Assembly: GCA_002336975.1 (NCBI GenBank)
Contig: DDFA01000114.1
Span: 1-52,768, forward strand
Length of the DNA stretch: 52,768 bases
Direction: 5' to 3'
Source: Phyllobacteriaceae bacterium UBA1940
Lineage (GTDB): Bacteria; Pseudomonadota; Alphaproteobacteria; Rhizobiales; Rhizobiaceae
Position 1 is the stretch's first letter. Every line of letters starts with the position of its first letter. Positions 33,461 through 42,039 of the stretch are shown here, piece by piece. The notes beneath the pieces were generated by a model. That model was not told the origin of the DNA. It did no database searches and saw only the letters and a program-made list of their open reading frames with translations. The position numbers were made by a program, and so were the translations under genes.

Positions 33461-33840
33461 CGACCATGGCACGCAGCCTTCAGGACAAGCTCGCCACGCT
33501 CGACCCGGCCCGCCGCGCAAGGATCGAGGCGGAAGCCGATCGCCTGCACACCGAATATCTGACGTTGCAGCAGCTGCGTAAAGCCAAGGAGCTGACGCAG
33601 GTTCAGCTGGCCGAGACGCTCGGCATTCAGCAGGCCACCGTTGCCAAATACGAGCGCCAGAGCGACCTCCTGCTTTCGACACTCCGCAGCTACGTCGGCG
33701 CCATGGGTGGCTCGCTGAAGCTGATGGTCGAATTTCCGGGCAAGGCGCCGGTCGCACTCGAAGGCTTGGGTGAGAGCGAAGAGCCGCGCCGCCGGCGTCG
33801 CACGGAACGGCGTGAGCATCCCGCGACCGCACATCGCTGA
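33457..33840 (+). CDS. higA: HigA-type XRE antitoxin
   Basis: 127 residues from 33457 (an ATG at 33466 is also possible). The helix-turn-helix is LQQLRKAKELTQVQLAETLGIQQATVAKYERQ, and the DLLLSTLRSYVGAMGGSLKLMVEFPG part is typical of antitoxins paired with Gp49-like toxins. The toxin-first order is that of higBA. The C-terminus is very basic (EEPRRRRRTERREHPATAHR) and runs to within 4 bases of the convergent DUF6441 gene, perhaps because the pair has been fitted tightly into the late operon. Confidence 0.85.
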   Translation: MTTMARSLQDKLATLDPARRARIEAEADRLHTEYLTLQQLRKAKELTQVQLAETLGIQQATVAKYERQSDLLLSTLRSYVGAMGGSLKLMVEFPGKAPVALEGLGESEEPRRRRRTERREHPATAHR

Positions 33841-33843
33841 GCC

Positions 33844-34497
33844 TCACCGCGTCCCCCTCCAATGCGCCACGACGAGCCCCGGCAGGGCGTTCTCGACCGC
33901 GCGCGCATCCCGCGCCAGATCGAGGCGTTTCGGCAGTTTCACCTGCGGCACCAGCAGGAAGATCACGGCCGTGGCGCGACCTTTCAGCCGGCTCGAGACG
34001 CGACCATCCTTGTGCCGGGTGATGTTTTCGCGCACGCGACCAGACTTGCTGACGCGGACATTGTCGGCGACCAGCAGGCTCGGACCTGTGCGGCGATAAA
34101 CGAAGCGCAGGCGCATGCCGGTGCGGCGCTCCCATTCACCCGGTGTGATCCTGCCGCCTCGCAAGGATTTTCCAGCAGTCGGCATCGGGATCGCCAGCCA
34201 GAAGCCGTCCTTGGAGCGGATCAGCGGGCCGGTGTCATGGGCGCCGACGATGACCGGCGCCTTCGACCAGACCAGCGCGGCCGCGTTGAGACTGGCTCTG
34301 CCTTTCGGATATTGCTCGGAGCGAATGGTACGGGCGAGCCGGGACCCGAGACCCGCACCAGTGATCTGCGCACGCCAGGCAGTCTTGATGCCGGTGCCGG
34401 CACTACGCATGGCAGCGGTAACCGCCTTTTCGCCGGCCTTCACCTCGGCGTCCATGATCCGGGCGATGTCACCGAGGATGCTGATGCCGAGCTTCAT
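33844..34497 (-). CDS. DUF6441 phage protein (head-tail junction region)
   Basis: 217 residues, basic. The segments AVTAAMRSAGTGIKTAWRAQITGAGLGSRLARTIRSEQYP, SLNAAALVWSKAPVIVGAHDTGPLIRSKDGFWLAIP and RITPGEWERRTGMRLRFVYRR are those I recall for DUF6441. The position between the connector and the tail terminator matches the Z-like/HK97 gp10-like tail completion proteins, which I infer as its role. The start overlaps the stop of the upstream connector gene. Confidence 0.75.
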   Translation of the reverse strand: MKLGISILGDIARIMDAEVKAGEKAVTAAMRSAGTGIKTAWRAQITGAGLGSRLARTIRSEQYPKGRASLNAAALVWSKAPVIVGAHDTGPLIRSKDGFWLAIPMPTAGKSLRGGRITPGEWERRTGMRLRFVYRRTGPSLLVADNVRVSKSGRVRENITRHKDGRVSSRLKGRATAVIFLLVPQVKLPKRLDLARDARAVENALPGLVVAHWRGTR

Positions 34498-34805
34498 GCG
34501 GGGCGAAGATCCACGGTCCAGACGAGCCGCTCGCGATCACGCACGGGCTCGCCCTGAATAAGATATGCATCGCCAGCGATGTCGATCCGGTCGCCGGGAC
34601 GCGGGTTCGGGACCTCGGCGGCCCGCAGGTCGATACGGGTGGTTTCTGACCAGAGCCGCGCCTCGCCAAAGCCGGTGACCTCGTCGGCACGTCGGGCAAC
34701 GACGCGCACCGGCACCGGCGCACCGCCATCAACCGTATAGATCGCGTCCCTGCCGATATTCGGATCGGCAAAGAGCCGGTCGACGGCCGCCGTGAAAGCA
34801 CTCAT
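34494..34805 (-). CDS. Head-tail attachment protein (FII-like)
   Basis: 103 residues: SAFTAAVDRLFADPNIGRDAIY, VRVVARRADEVTGFGE, RPGDRIDIAGDAYLIQGEPVRDRERLVWTVDL. The beta-rich C-terminal half (defined by PGDRIDI and a closing WTVDL) is like the lambda FII family of head-tail joining proteins. It sits right after the decoration protein gene, sharing bases at both ends with its neighbours, as expected for late head genes. Confidence 0.72.
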   Translation of the reverse strand: MSAFTAAVDRLFADPNIGRDAIYTVDGGAPVPVRVVARRADEVTGFGEARLWSETTRIDLRAAEVPNPRPGDRIDIAGDAYLIQGEPVRDRERLVWTVDLRPA

Positions 34806-35149
34806 CAGAACGAGCCATTGAGCCGGGCCCGGCCGATCAAATCACCGGCGCCGGCGGCGACATCCGCGGCGGCAACACCGATCAAGGTGTTGGCAGGAGC
34901 AGAACCAACGGTCTTGGTCGCCTCCTTTGCGGTATTGTCCCAATAGATCTTGTCGCCGATGGACCATGCTTGGCTTGCGACCTTTTTCAGGTCGAACACA
35001 CCGACGAGGGCGGCCTCTATTGTTTCGCCGATGGCGGCGTCGCCGGATGCGATGCCGAAGATGGAGCCGACGAGCAGACCGTCGCCGGACGTGACAGCAT
35101 AGGGCGCGGTCAGCGTGATGGTGTTGCCAGTCTGGACGTAGTTTTTCAT
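34805..35149 (-). CDS. DUF2190 capsid decoration protein
   Basis: 114 residues with KNYVQTGNTITLTAPYAVTSGDGLLVGSIFGIASGDAAIGETIEAALVGVFDL and the late VGAAAADVAAG-like stretch. DUF2190 proteins are small beta-barrel head decoration proteins encoded beside the major capsid gene. It lies 82 bases downstream of the capsid fusion gene. Confidence 0.85.
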   Translation of the reverse strand: MKNYVQTGNTITLTAPYAVTSGDGLLVGSIFGIASGDAAIGETIEAALVGVFDLKKVASQAWSIGDKIYWDNTAKEATKTVGSAPANTLIGVAAADVAAGAGDLIGRARLNGSF

Positions 35150-35231
35150 GGGGAATGGCCTTTCGGAAGGACGAAGGGCGGCCCGTCAGGACCGCCCGCA
35201 CGCGTGGGTTCATGGAAGCAGTGTCCGGCTG

Positions 35232-37310
35232 TTACGCGCCGGGATTCTTGTAGAGGCCGCGCCAGTCGATGGCCTTGGCGCCGAAGTCGAGACGGCACTT
35301 GATCTCGACGCCATCGACGTCAAAACCGTTACGGGTTTCGACATAGGCACCCTGTTGGCCCTCGAGATACGCATATTCGATGGTGTCGATCTGGTTCGGG
35401 GACGCCGCCAGATACCAGCCGGTCTCGCTGGCAGCATCGAGCCGGGGCTCGCTGATCGGCGCCAACGTCCGGATCGATTGCGGCACGACGTTGCCGCTTG
35501 CAGCCGGTACGAGGTTCTGGGCCACCAGCTGCTCGGCCTTGAGCTCCAGCGCTGCGGGCACGATCAGGAAGGCAGGCCGGATGTTTAGCACCGTCTTCTT
35601 GTCGAGCCCGGTCTGTTTCGCCATGGCCGCACGCGACGCGCCGACGCTGGTGACGTCCAGTGCGGTACCCGAGCCCGCGAGGTTCTTGTGATTGGCGTGG
35701 AACAGCGCCGTACCGTCGGCCATGGCCGGGTTGGCGGTGATGATGCCCCAGACCACATCGCTTTCGAGCTGGGCGATGGAGTTGCCATACATGGCCGGGA
35801 TCCGGGTGAAGGCGTCGAGATCGTCATTGATCAGCACCTGCCTGGTGATGGCGACGACGCGGCCATAGGTCTTGACGCGATAGCTTTCCTTGGACTCACC
35901 CAGCGTGCCGCGCTTGAACTCGCCGCTTTCGCCCACTTCCAGCAACTGCGGCGCTTCGCCGAGCTGGACCCGGTGCATGGTCTTGAAGTCGGTCGCCAGC
36001 ACCTGACGGCAGAACAGCGCGAAGGTGCGTGGATAGGTGTCATAGGCCTGCCGGAGGGTCTTGTTGGTGACGGCCGACAGGATCTCGGGGAAGTCGGAGG
36101 TGGAATGCAACGCGCGCGTTGCCACCTCGTCACGCGACAAGCCGCGGGTGTTGACCCCAACATCGGCGAGGCTTTCGCGGGCCAGCTCCAGCAGCGTCAT
36201 GCCGCGATACTGGCGCGCGGCGTCCTCTAGCTGGAACAGCGTCGGGCTGTAGCGGTGCAGCAGCGCATTGGCCACCGCGTCGCGGCGGGTGGTGCGCTCG
36301 TCGCGCCCGCCGAGCGACACCGAGACCTGGCTGAAGGTCCGGGTTTCCTCGGACTTGGCGGCGACCTGATCGAGGATCAGGCGGCGGGCCTCGTCGAGAT
36401 CGGTGCCGCGTTTGACCAGATCCTCGGCGAAGCCGCGCTCAAGGTTCAGCCGCCCAGACAGATCGTAGATGGTGGAGACGCGGTCGCGCTCGGCCTCGCG
36501 GGCACGGGTGGCGATGGCCTCGGTGTCGGGTGCCTCCAGTTTTGGCGCGTTCGTCCGTACATGCGGTTCGACTCCTTCCGGTTTCGTCGGCGTGGGCGAA
36601 GGAGCCGGAATGGGCTGCGCGCGAGTTTCAATGATTGCGGGGTCATCTCCCGCTACGACAGTCGTGCTCTCGGGCATAAAGGCCTCCTTGTTCGAGCGGG
36701 TTTCGATGATTTCAACCGGATAGCTGGTCATGTCGGCGGCGCGCACCTGTGCGCGCGGGTCGGCGGGAACGGTGACGAAGCTGACCTCGAGCGGCGTCCA
36801 GCGCTCAACGATGCGCCGTTCGATTTCGCCCTTCTTCTCGGCTTCGACCACCTTCACCCGGTCAATGGAATAGCCGACCGAGACATTGCGGATGATGCCG
36901 TCGCCGATCAGCCCGAACATCCGGTCGGCGGCCTGGTCCAGCCCTTCGCGTGGAAAACGGATGGTGGCCTTGCCTTCCTTGCCCTCGATCCAGGCGCGCT
37001 CGACCACACCCACCTGCGACCAGGACGACCAGACCGAATGGCTGTCGAGCGCCGGCGCTCCGGCATTGAGCCGCGACAGATCAATCGCCGCAGCGCTGAC
37101 CTCAAGGATTTCGTCGAAAGGAACCGAGCTGTCCCAGCCGGTCCAGCGCCGGCGGCGCACCGGCGCGCCGGTAGTAAAGACGACATCGACGGAGCGCGCC
37201 TCAGTGTCGACCGATGATGGCGCAATGGGTTCTCGCCGCGTCTGCATCGGCAGCGATGCCGGCCCAGAAATTGTCTGGTCGGCCATGATCATGTCGGGCA
37301 TGGCGCTCAA
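35232..37310 (-). CDS. Prohead protease-major capsid protein fusion
   Basis: 692 residues. Residues about 15-205 are a U35-type prohead protease: ALDSHSVWSSWSQVGVVERAWI provides the His, IIRNVSVGYSI the Ser, and WTPLEVSFVTVPADPRAQV the conserved end. A Pro-rich linker (about 235-260) leads to a scaffold-like helical part (EAIATRAREAERDRVSTIYDL) and then the HK97-type capsid domain (about 330-690; YRVKTYGRVVAITRQVLINDDLDAFTRIPAMYG). Protease and capsid in a single chain is a known arrangement in rhizobial phages. The start overlaps the portal stop (ATGA). Confidence 0.9.
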   Translation of the reverse strand: MSAMPDMIMADQTISGPASLPMQTRREPIAPSSVDTEARSVDVVFTTGAPVRRRRWTGWDSSVPFDEILEVSAAAIDLSRLNAGAPALDSHSVWSSWSQVGVVERAWIEGKEGKATIRFPREGLDQAADRMFGLIGDGIIRNVSVGYSIDRVKVVEAEKKGEIERRIVERWTPLEVSFVTVPADPRAQVRAADMTSYPVEIIETRSNKEAFMPESTTVVAGDDPAIIETRAQPIPAPSPTPTKPEGVEPHVRTNAPKLEAPDTEAIATRAREAERDRVSTIYDLSGRLNLERGFAEDLVKRGTDLDEARRLILDQVAAKSEETRTFSQVSVSLGGRDERTTRRDAVANALLHRYSPTLFQLEDAARQYRGMTLLELARESLADVGVNTRGLSRDEVATRALHSTSDFPEILSAVTNKTLRQAYDTYPRTFALFCRQVLATDFKTMHRVQLGEAPQLLEVGESGEFKRGTLGESKESYRVKTYGRVVAITRQVLINDDLDAFTRIPAMYGNSIAQLESDVVWGIITANPAMADGTALFHANHKNLAGSGTALDVTSVGASRAAMAKQTGLDKKTVLNIRPAFLIVPAALELKAEQLVAQNLVPAASGNVVPQSIRTLAPISEPRLDAASETGWYLAASPNQIDTIEYAYLEGQQGAYVETRNGFDVDGVEIKCRLDFGAKAIDWRGLYKNPGA

Positions 37311-38806
37311 GTCTCCTGTTCCTGGCCCGCGTCCTGCGTCGGGTCATTCGATTGCGCGATACCGGATTTGGTGACGCGGCGCGGGTCGCTGTCGAGCACC
37401 AGCCCCAGCGCGTCGAGCTTGGCGTTGGTCGCGGCGATCTCGGCCAGTACCGCGTCGGGATTGCGGCCCTGCTTGGCGATCACCTCGGCCAGCGTCATGG
37501 TGCCGGAGCGGATCGACAGCAGGTTGGCCATTGCGTCCTTCTGCGGATCGACCGCCTCGAACTTCGGCGGCGACCATTCGACCGGGACGTCCGGTGTGGG
37601 GATCTGGCCCGCCGCCCATGCCGCCTCGGTGAACCAGCGCCAGACCGGCATGCACAGCATCGGGATGAACAGTTGCCACTGCACGGCATCGATCATGCGA
37701 CGGAACTCCACGAGCCCCGCCCGGATCGAGGAATAGTTGACCTGGGAAAGGTCCCCGGTCAGCAACTCGTAAGGCACCCGGAATCCGGCCGAGATGGTGT
37801 GCAGGCTGGCGCGTTTGTATTCGCCATATCCGCCGGTGGCGGCGGGCTGGTTGAAGCGGATGTCCTTGCCGCCGCGGGCATAGGCGATCAGGCCGGGTTC
37901 GAACTGCTCGACCCGATTGCCATCGGCATCGACCACGGCGGGCGCGATGCCCTGTTGCGCCTCGTCGTCCCCGAAGACGATGGCCGTGACGCAGGCTTCG
38001 GTCTTCTTGCGGACCAGTTCGGCAACCTCGTAATCGTCGAGATCGCGCAAGCTGCGGATCACCGGCACACCCCAGGGCACGCCACGTGCTTGCGTGCGCT
38101 GTTTTTCATAGATGTGAGCGATCTCCGTCGCCAGGATCGCGCGGCTCTGCAGGCCATTCTGCAATGCCCCATACGCGTCACCCGGATGCTCGGCATGCAG
38201 CCAGTAGGCGTGGCGTTTGCCGAGGGTGTCGAACTCAATCCCCTGTACGAGGCGACCGGACCCGGTTACGCCGGTCCTGGTGGCGTCGAGGAAATCGGCT
38301 TCCAGCACCTGCAATTGCAGCGGCACCGGCAGACCATCGGCAGATCGACGCGGGCGGCGGCGCACCAGCACCTCACCGGCCTCCACCATCTCGCGGCAGA
38401 TCAGCGTCTGCAGCCCGTAGAAGTCGAGCTGGCCATCGGCGTCACAGGCCCCGGCCCAGCGCTCGAACAGCGCATCGACCTTGCGGTCCAGCGCGTCGTC
38501 GCCGCTGGCGGCGCGCGGCATGATGCCGGCGCCGACGATATTGTTGACCAGCACCGCCACCGCCTTGGCCGCATGCGGGTTGTTGCGCACCAGATCGCGC
38601 ATCCGGTCACGCAGCAACGCCCCGGCCATGCCGATTTCGGTATCGGCCGAAGACCCCGGTGCGCGCCAGCCATCGGTGCGCCGCCCACGCGCGGCGCCAT
38701 CGTAACCGCGCGTCAGGGTTTCAAAGGCCTGCCGGGCAAGCACCCGGCGTGCAGCCGCGCGCGGCGCAACGGTCCCAATGGCGCGGTCAAACCAACTGGC
38801 ACTCAT
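37307..38806 (-). CDS. Phage portal protein, lambda (gpB) family
   Basis: 499 residues. SSADTEIGMAGALLRDRMRDLVRNNPHAAKAVAVLVNNIVGAGI near residue 50, ICREMVEAGEVLVRRRPR near 135, QVLEADFLDATR, and NYSSIRAGLVEFRRMIDAVQWQLFIPMLCMPVWRWF near 360 are family hallmarks. Twelve copies form the DNA channel at one vertex of the head. It is coupled to the gpW-like gene by a one-base overlap and to the capsid fusion gene by ATGA. Confidence 0.93.
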   Translation of the reverse strand: MSASWFDRAIGTVAPRAAARRVLARQAFETLTRGYDGAARGRRTDGWRAPGSSADTEIGMAGALLRDRMRDLVRNNPHAAKAVAVLVNNIVGAGIMPRAASGDDALDRKVDALFERWAGACDADGQLDFYGLQTLICREMVEAGEVLVRRRPRRSADGLPVPLQLQVLEADFLDATRTGVTGSGRLVQGIEFDTLGKRHAYWLHAEHPGDAYGALQNGLQSRAILATEIAHIYEKQRTQARGVPWGVPVIRSLRDLDDYEVAELVRKKTEACVTAIVFGDDEAQQGIAPAVVDADGNRVEQFEPGLIAYARGGKDIRFNQPAATGGYGEYKRASLHTISAGFRVPYELLTGDLSQVNYSSIRAGLVEFRRMIDAVQWQLFIPMLCMPVWRWFTEAAWAAGQIPTPDVPVEWSPPKFEAVDPQKDAMANLLSIRSGTMTLAEVIAKQGRNPDAVLAEIAATNAKLDALGLVLDSDPRRVTKSGIAQSNDPTQDAGQEQET

Positions 38807-39015
38807 TACCGATCACCGCGCGAAAAGCCAGCGAGGCCGGCAATGGGCAGCGGCCGGCTGGTGCCGGCGATGGCGCGCTCGATGGTGCGGATGCGGGCGA
38901 GCAGATCCTCGGCCGTGCCGTAATCGACGGATTTTCCGTCATAGCTGACCCTTGTCGTGCCGCTGGCATAGGCGCGGCGCAGCGCCGAGAGCTCGCTTTC
39001 CGTCCAATCCGTCAT
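38806..39015 (-). CDS. gpW-like head-tail joining protein
   Basis: 69 residues: DWTESELSALRRAYASGTTRVSYDGKSVDYGTAEDLLARIRTIERAI. The pattern of helix, beta hairpin with TRVSYDGKSVDYG, and helix is that of lambda gpW. It lies between terminase and portal, its usual place. Confidence 0.85.
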   Translation of the reverse strand: MTDWTESELSALRRAYASGTTRVSYDGKSVDYGTAEDLLARIRTIERAIAGTSRPLPIAGLAGFSRGDR

Positions 39016-39093
39016 TTCTCATTTCCCCGTCGGGCCGGAGCCTGTCCTCGGGCGGATCGTCGACCCGACCCGTGGGACCCTCACGCCTCTTGT

Positions 39094-41109
39094 TCAGAAC
39101 CATCCTTCACGTCGCCCCAGCCAGTCGGAACGGCGCTTGCCTTGCGGCACTTGTCCGGGCCGATTGATCTGCCCAGCGGGGTTATCGTCGGTGCTGGCGA
39201 CACCGAGTTGATCCTCGAGGTCGCGCCATTTTTCGTCGGTCCAGCGGTCCGCACCGGCGATCCAGGCAGCGGCACGGGCATAGACCCGGCAGTCCAGCGC
39301 CTCGTTGCGTTCGCGCAGCTTCTGCCATTCCAGCCGGGCGAAGCCGCGTTTCGTGCGGATCGTCACCAGTTGCTCGGCGACGAACTGCTTCAGCCATTCG
39401 TTCTCGACCCAACCCGGCAGGTGCACGGATCCCGGCGGAAACGCCACGCCGTCGGCCATGTCCTCTTCTGTCGGCCGATCCAGCCGCAGAAAGCGATAGG
39501 TCTCGGCCTTGAAGGTCGAGACCGCCACCGTCCAGAGCCGCGCCCCGCGACGGAGCCGCTTGCCGCCCTCGGTCGCGTCCACGAAGGTCGGCCCCGAGAC
39601 CGGGCTCGAGCGATTGAACCCCTCGACACCCTTGACCGGCGCCACCTGCGCGAAGCCCTGCGCCCGCGACCAGGAATAGACCGCCGGAGCCTCGTAGCCG
39701 GTGTCGATGGCCAGCCGCGCAATCCGCAGATGCGCGCCGCGTTCGTGCGGCCAGGTCCGATCCAGCAACGCGGTCAGGTTGGACCAAGCATCATGCCGGT
39801 CCGGTCCACCCTCGATGACGACATGATCGACGAGCCAGCTTTCCAGCCCGCGGCCCCAGGCCCAGACATCGACCTCGATCCGGTCCTTCTGGACATCGGC
39901 CCCGGCGGTCAGAAACAACCCGCCCGCAGGCACCGTGCCGGATTTCCAGCCCTCGCGACGGTCGTAGAGCCGCTGCCAGTCCGGCGCTTCGCCGGTCTCG
40001 ACCCAGGTCTCGCCGAGGATCGTGTTGCGGAACGCCTTGATCGCCTCGTCGCTCCCTTGTGCGGCTTCCCAGCTTCTGGCGATCTGCATCCAACTCATCC
40101 AGCCCACCGGCGAATAAAGCGCCGAGAGGTGATAGCCGACCGTCCGTGGATCGGCCGATGTAGCGGTCGCCCGCCACTCACCGGCTTCCAGCATCGCCGT
40201 CTTGTGGTGTTCCGCGATGGCGCTGTCGCAACCTTCGCAGTGATATTCCGCTGTTTCCGACTTGCCTTTGTCCCAGCGCAGACGCTCGAATTTCAGCCAC
40301 TGCTGATGGTCGCAATGCGGGCACGCCACGAAGAACCGCCGCTGGTCGCTCGCCTCGTATTCCCGTTCGATCCGGCTCAATCCCCGGATCGTCGGCGTCG
40401 AGACCAGCAACACCTTGCGCCGATGGGCGAAGGTCAGCGACCGCGCTTCCGCCAGCGTGACCGGATCACCTTCCTCGTCGGCGGACGCCGGATAGGCATC
40501 GACCTCGTCGAGGAAGATGTAGCGGGCCGGTGTCGAGCGCAGCCCGACCGCCGAGTTTGCACCCGTCATGATCAGGATGCCGCTGGCGAACTCCTTCGAC
40601 AGCATCGTGTTGCCGGCGTCGCGCGAGCGTGCCGGTTTGACCCGATCCCGAAGTTCGGGGCTTTCGTCGATCAGCGGATCGATGCGCTGGCGCGAATTGC
40701 GCTTGGCCAGCTCCACCGTCGGCTGGACCGCCAGCATCGGCCCCGGCGCCTGGTGGACGACAAAACCGATCCAGTTGTTGCCTGCCTCGGTCGCGCCGAC
40801 CTGTGCGGCTTTCATGAACACGACCCGCTGTGTCGGATCGCCGGGCGACAGTCGGTCCATGATCTCGCGCATGTAGGGCGTGCGCATGGTGCGATAGCGC
40901 CCCGGCTCGGCCGAGGCGCGCGACGACAGCCGGCGATGCCGATCCGCCCATTCCGAGACGGTCAGGTCCGGATCGGGCGTGAGACCCGCGCTCCAGGCGC
41001 GCAGGATGTCCGCTGCGCCGTCGAATTCCGTTAGGTCAGCATCACCATCGCGATCCTTACCGGAATTCGGGCCGGACCTCGGCGAGTTCGTCGAGGTGGG
41101 CGCGTACAT
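39094..41109 (-). CDS. Terminase large subunit (GpA family)
   Basis: 671 residues. I accept the ATG at 41109 because GGAG stands 8 bases upstream, although it overlaps the small subunit gene by 53 bases and no other start is in frame nearby. The ATPase shows VVFMKAAQVGATEAGNNWIG (adenine/Walker A region) and YIFLDEVDAYP (Walker B). A Cys cluster, CPHCDHQQWLKF and CEGCDSAI, forms a zinc-finger-like insert, and the C-terminal nuclease has LAIDTGYEA. It packages DNA into proheads; this family produces cohesive ends in lambda. Confidence 0.92.
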   Translation of the reverse strand: MYAPTSTNSPRSGPNSGKDRDGDADLTEFDGAADILRAWSAGLTPDPDLTVSEWADRHRRLSSRASAEPGRYRTMRTPYMREIMDRLSPGDPTQRVVFMKAAQVGATEAGNNWIGFVVHQAPGPMLAVQPTVELAKRNSRQRIDPLIDESPELRDRVKPARSRDAGNTMLSKEFASGILIMTGANSAVGLRSTPARYIFLDEVDAYPASADEEGDPVTLAEARSLTFAHRRKVLLVSTPTIRGLSRIEREYEASDQRRFFVACPHCDHQQWLKFERLRWDKGKSETAEYHCEGCDSAIAEHHKTAMLEAGEWRATATSADPRTVGYHLSALYSPVGWMSWMQIARSWEAAQGSDEAIKAFRNTILGETWVETGEAPDWQRLYDRREGWKSGTVPAGGLFLTAGADVQKDRIEVDVWAWGRGLESWLVDHVVIEGGPDRHDAWSNLTALLDRTWPHERGAHLRIARLAIDTGYEAPAVYSWSRAQGFAQVAPVKGVEGFNRSSPVSGPTFVDATEGGKRLRRGARLWTVAVSTFKAETYRFLRLDRPTEEDMADGVAFPPGSVHLPGWVENEWLKQFVAEQLVTIRTKRGFARLEWQKLRERNEALDCRVYARAAAWIAGADRWTDEKWRDLEDQLGVASTDDNPAGQINRPGQVPQGKRRSDWLGRREGWF

Positions 41110-41617
41110 GTTTCTCCAGGGCCTTCTGCATCGTGGCCGGCTCCATGCCGAGTTCGGCCGCCATCAGCGCCGCCGCTCGTGCCGGCCAGTTCACCCATGC
41201 GTCCCGCTCCTCTCGCGCCAGCCGGAAGACCAGCAGGGTTGCCCGGCTGCGGTCGATCAATTCTCCCTTGAGCTGCTGAAGCTTCAGCCGCCGTTCCTGC
41301 GCCTTCAGCACCTCGTTGGCGGTCTTGGCCTGCAGGAAGGTGGTGCCGCCGCCAACGGCCGACGCGGTGAGACCCTGTTCGCGCAAGGTGTCACCAACGG
41401 CGGTCACGGCCGCCTCGGGCACCGGCTTCAGCTTCGGTTGGGACGGTTTCCTGGTCTTGGATGGGTCGGTCGTCTCTGCGCGGCGGACGTCGCTGGCCTC
41501 GGCATTGATGCTGCCGTCGGGATAGAGGACCAGCCGCTCGGCCGTCTTTGCCTTCTGGATCGCACCCCGCGATAGCCCGACATGCGCGGCGTACTGACGC
41601 TCGCTCAGCCCTTGCAT
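41057..41617 (-). CDS. Terminase small subunit (Nu1-like)
   Basis: 186 residues. The N-terminal helix-turn-helix LSERQYAAHVGLSRGAIQKAKTAERLVLYPDGSINAEAS is Nu1-like; a linker rich in Pro/Lys follows, then a helical region with TFLQAKTANEVLKAQERRLKLQQLKGELIDRSRATLLVFRLAREERDAW. It recognises the packaging site and recruits the large subunit. First gene of the head operon on the minus strand, divergent from a small plus-strand gene. Confidence 0.85.
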   Translation of the reverse strand: MQGLSERQYAAHVGLSRGAIQKAKTAERLVLYPDGSINAEASDVRRAETTDPSKTRKPSQPKLKPVPEAAVTAVGDTLREQGLTASAVGGGTTFLQAKTANEVLKAQERRLKLQQLKGELIDRSRATLLVFRLAREERDAWVNWPARAAALMAAELGMEPATMQKALEKHVRAHLDELAEVRPEFR

Positions 41618-41737
41618 GACGCAATCCTTCTCCAGCTCATCATCGGCATGAAAACAGAAATGAAATGATCGACTTATTCAGTTGATGAAGCCGTCGATCA
41701 GAGCATCACTGTGAGCACGAACAGAAAGGACCACACC

Positions 41738-41950
41738 ATGGCGAATGCCAGAACTTCCATCGACGCCTTCATTGCTGCCAAGCTCGAGATCGACGACATG
41801 CTCGAACGCCTCAAGGCGCTGAGTGACGACCACTTCAATACCAACCCCGACGCAATCAACTGGGCCGATGTCGGCACGCTCGACCACTACCGTGCCAAAC
41901 TGCGAGAGATCTGCGACAGCGCTTTCCACGAAGGCGAGTACGCCCAGTAG
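41738..41950 (+). CDS. Small conserved phage protein, unknown function (70 aa)
   Basis: 70 residues from the ATG at 41738, which has AAAGGA upstream; a GTG at 41711 is in frame but less well placed. It is acidic and helical (IDAFIAAKLEIDDMLERLKALSDDHFNTNPDAINWADVGTLDHYRAKLREICDSAF). No domain is recognised. It is on the plus strand, divergent from the terminase genes, and with the DUF3489 gene makes a small counter-oriented block. Confidence 0.65.
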   Translation: MANARTSIDAFIAAKLEIDDMLERLKALSDDHFNTNPDAINWADVGTLDHYRAKLREICDSAFHEGEYAQ

Positions 41951-41970
41951 CACCGACATTTCCGGGTCCC

Positions 41971-41988
41971 GCCCGCCGACTGGCGGGC
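41971..41988 (+). terminator. Small hairpin between plus-strand genes
   Basis: A perfect 7-bp stem GCCCGCC / GGCGGGC with loop GACT follows the 70-residue gene. No T run; possibly a weak terminator or RNA-processing element. Confidence 0.35.
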
Positions 41989-42039
41989 TTGGCCTCGTAG
42001 GAGGGTCCGCATCCTGCGCGCCCAAATACGGAGACCACC

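Noticed and set aside
37352..38923. 523-codon plus-strand frame opposite the portal gene
   Set aside because: Antisense shadow; the portal family signature is unambiguous on the minus strand.
38659..41034. 791-codon plus-strand frame opposite the terminase
   Set aside because: Antisense shadow of the clear GpA-type terminase; no motif and very Arg/Pro-rich.
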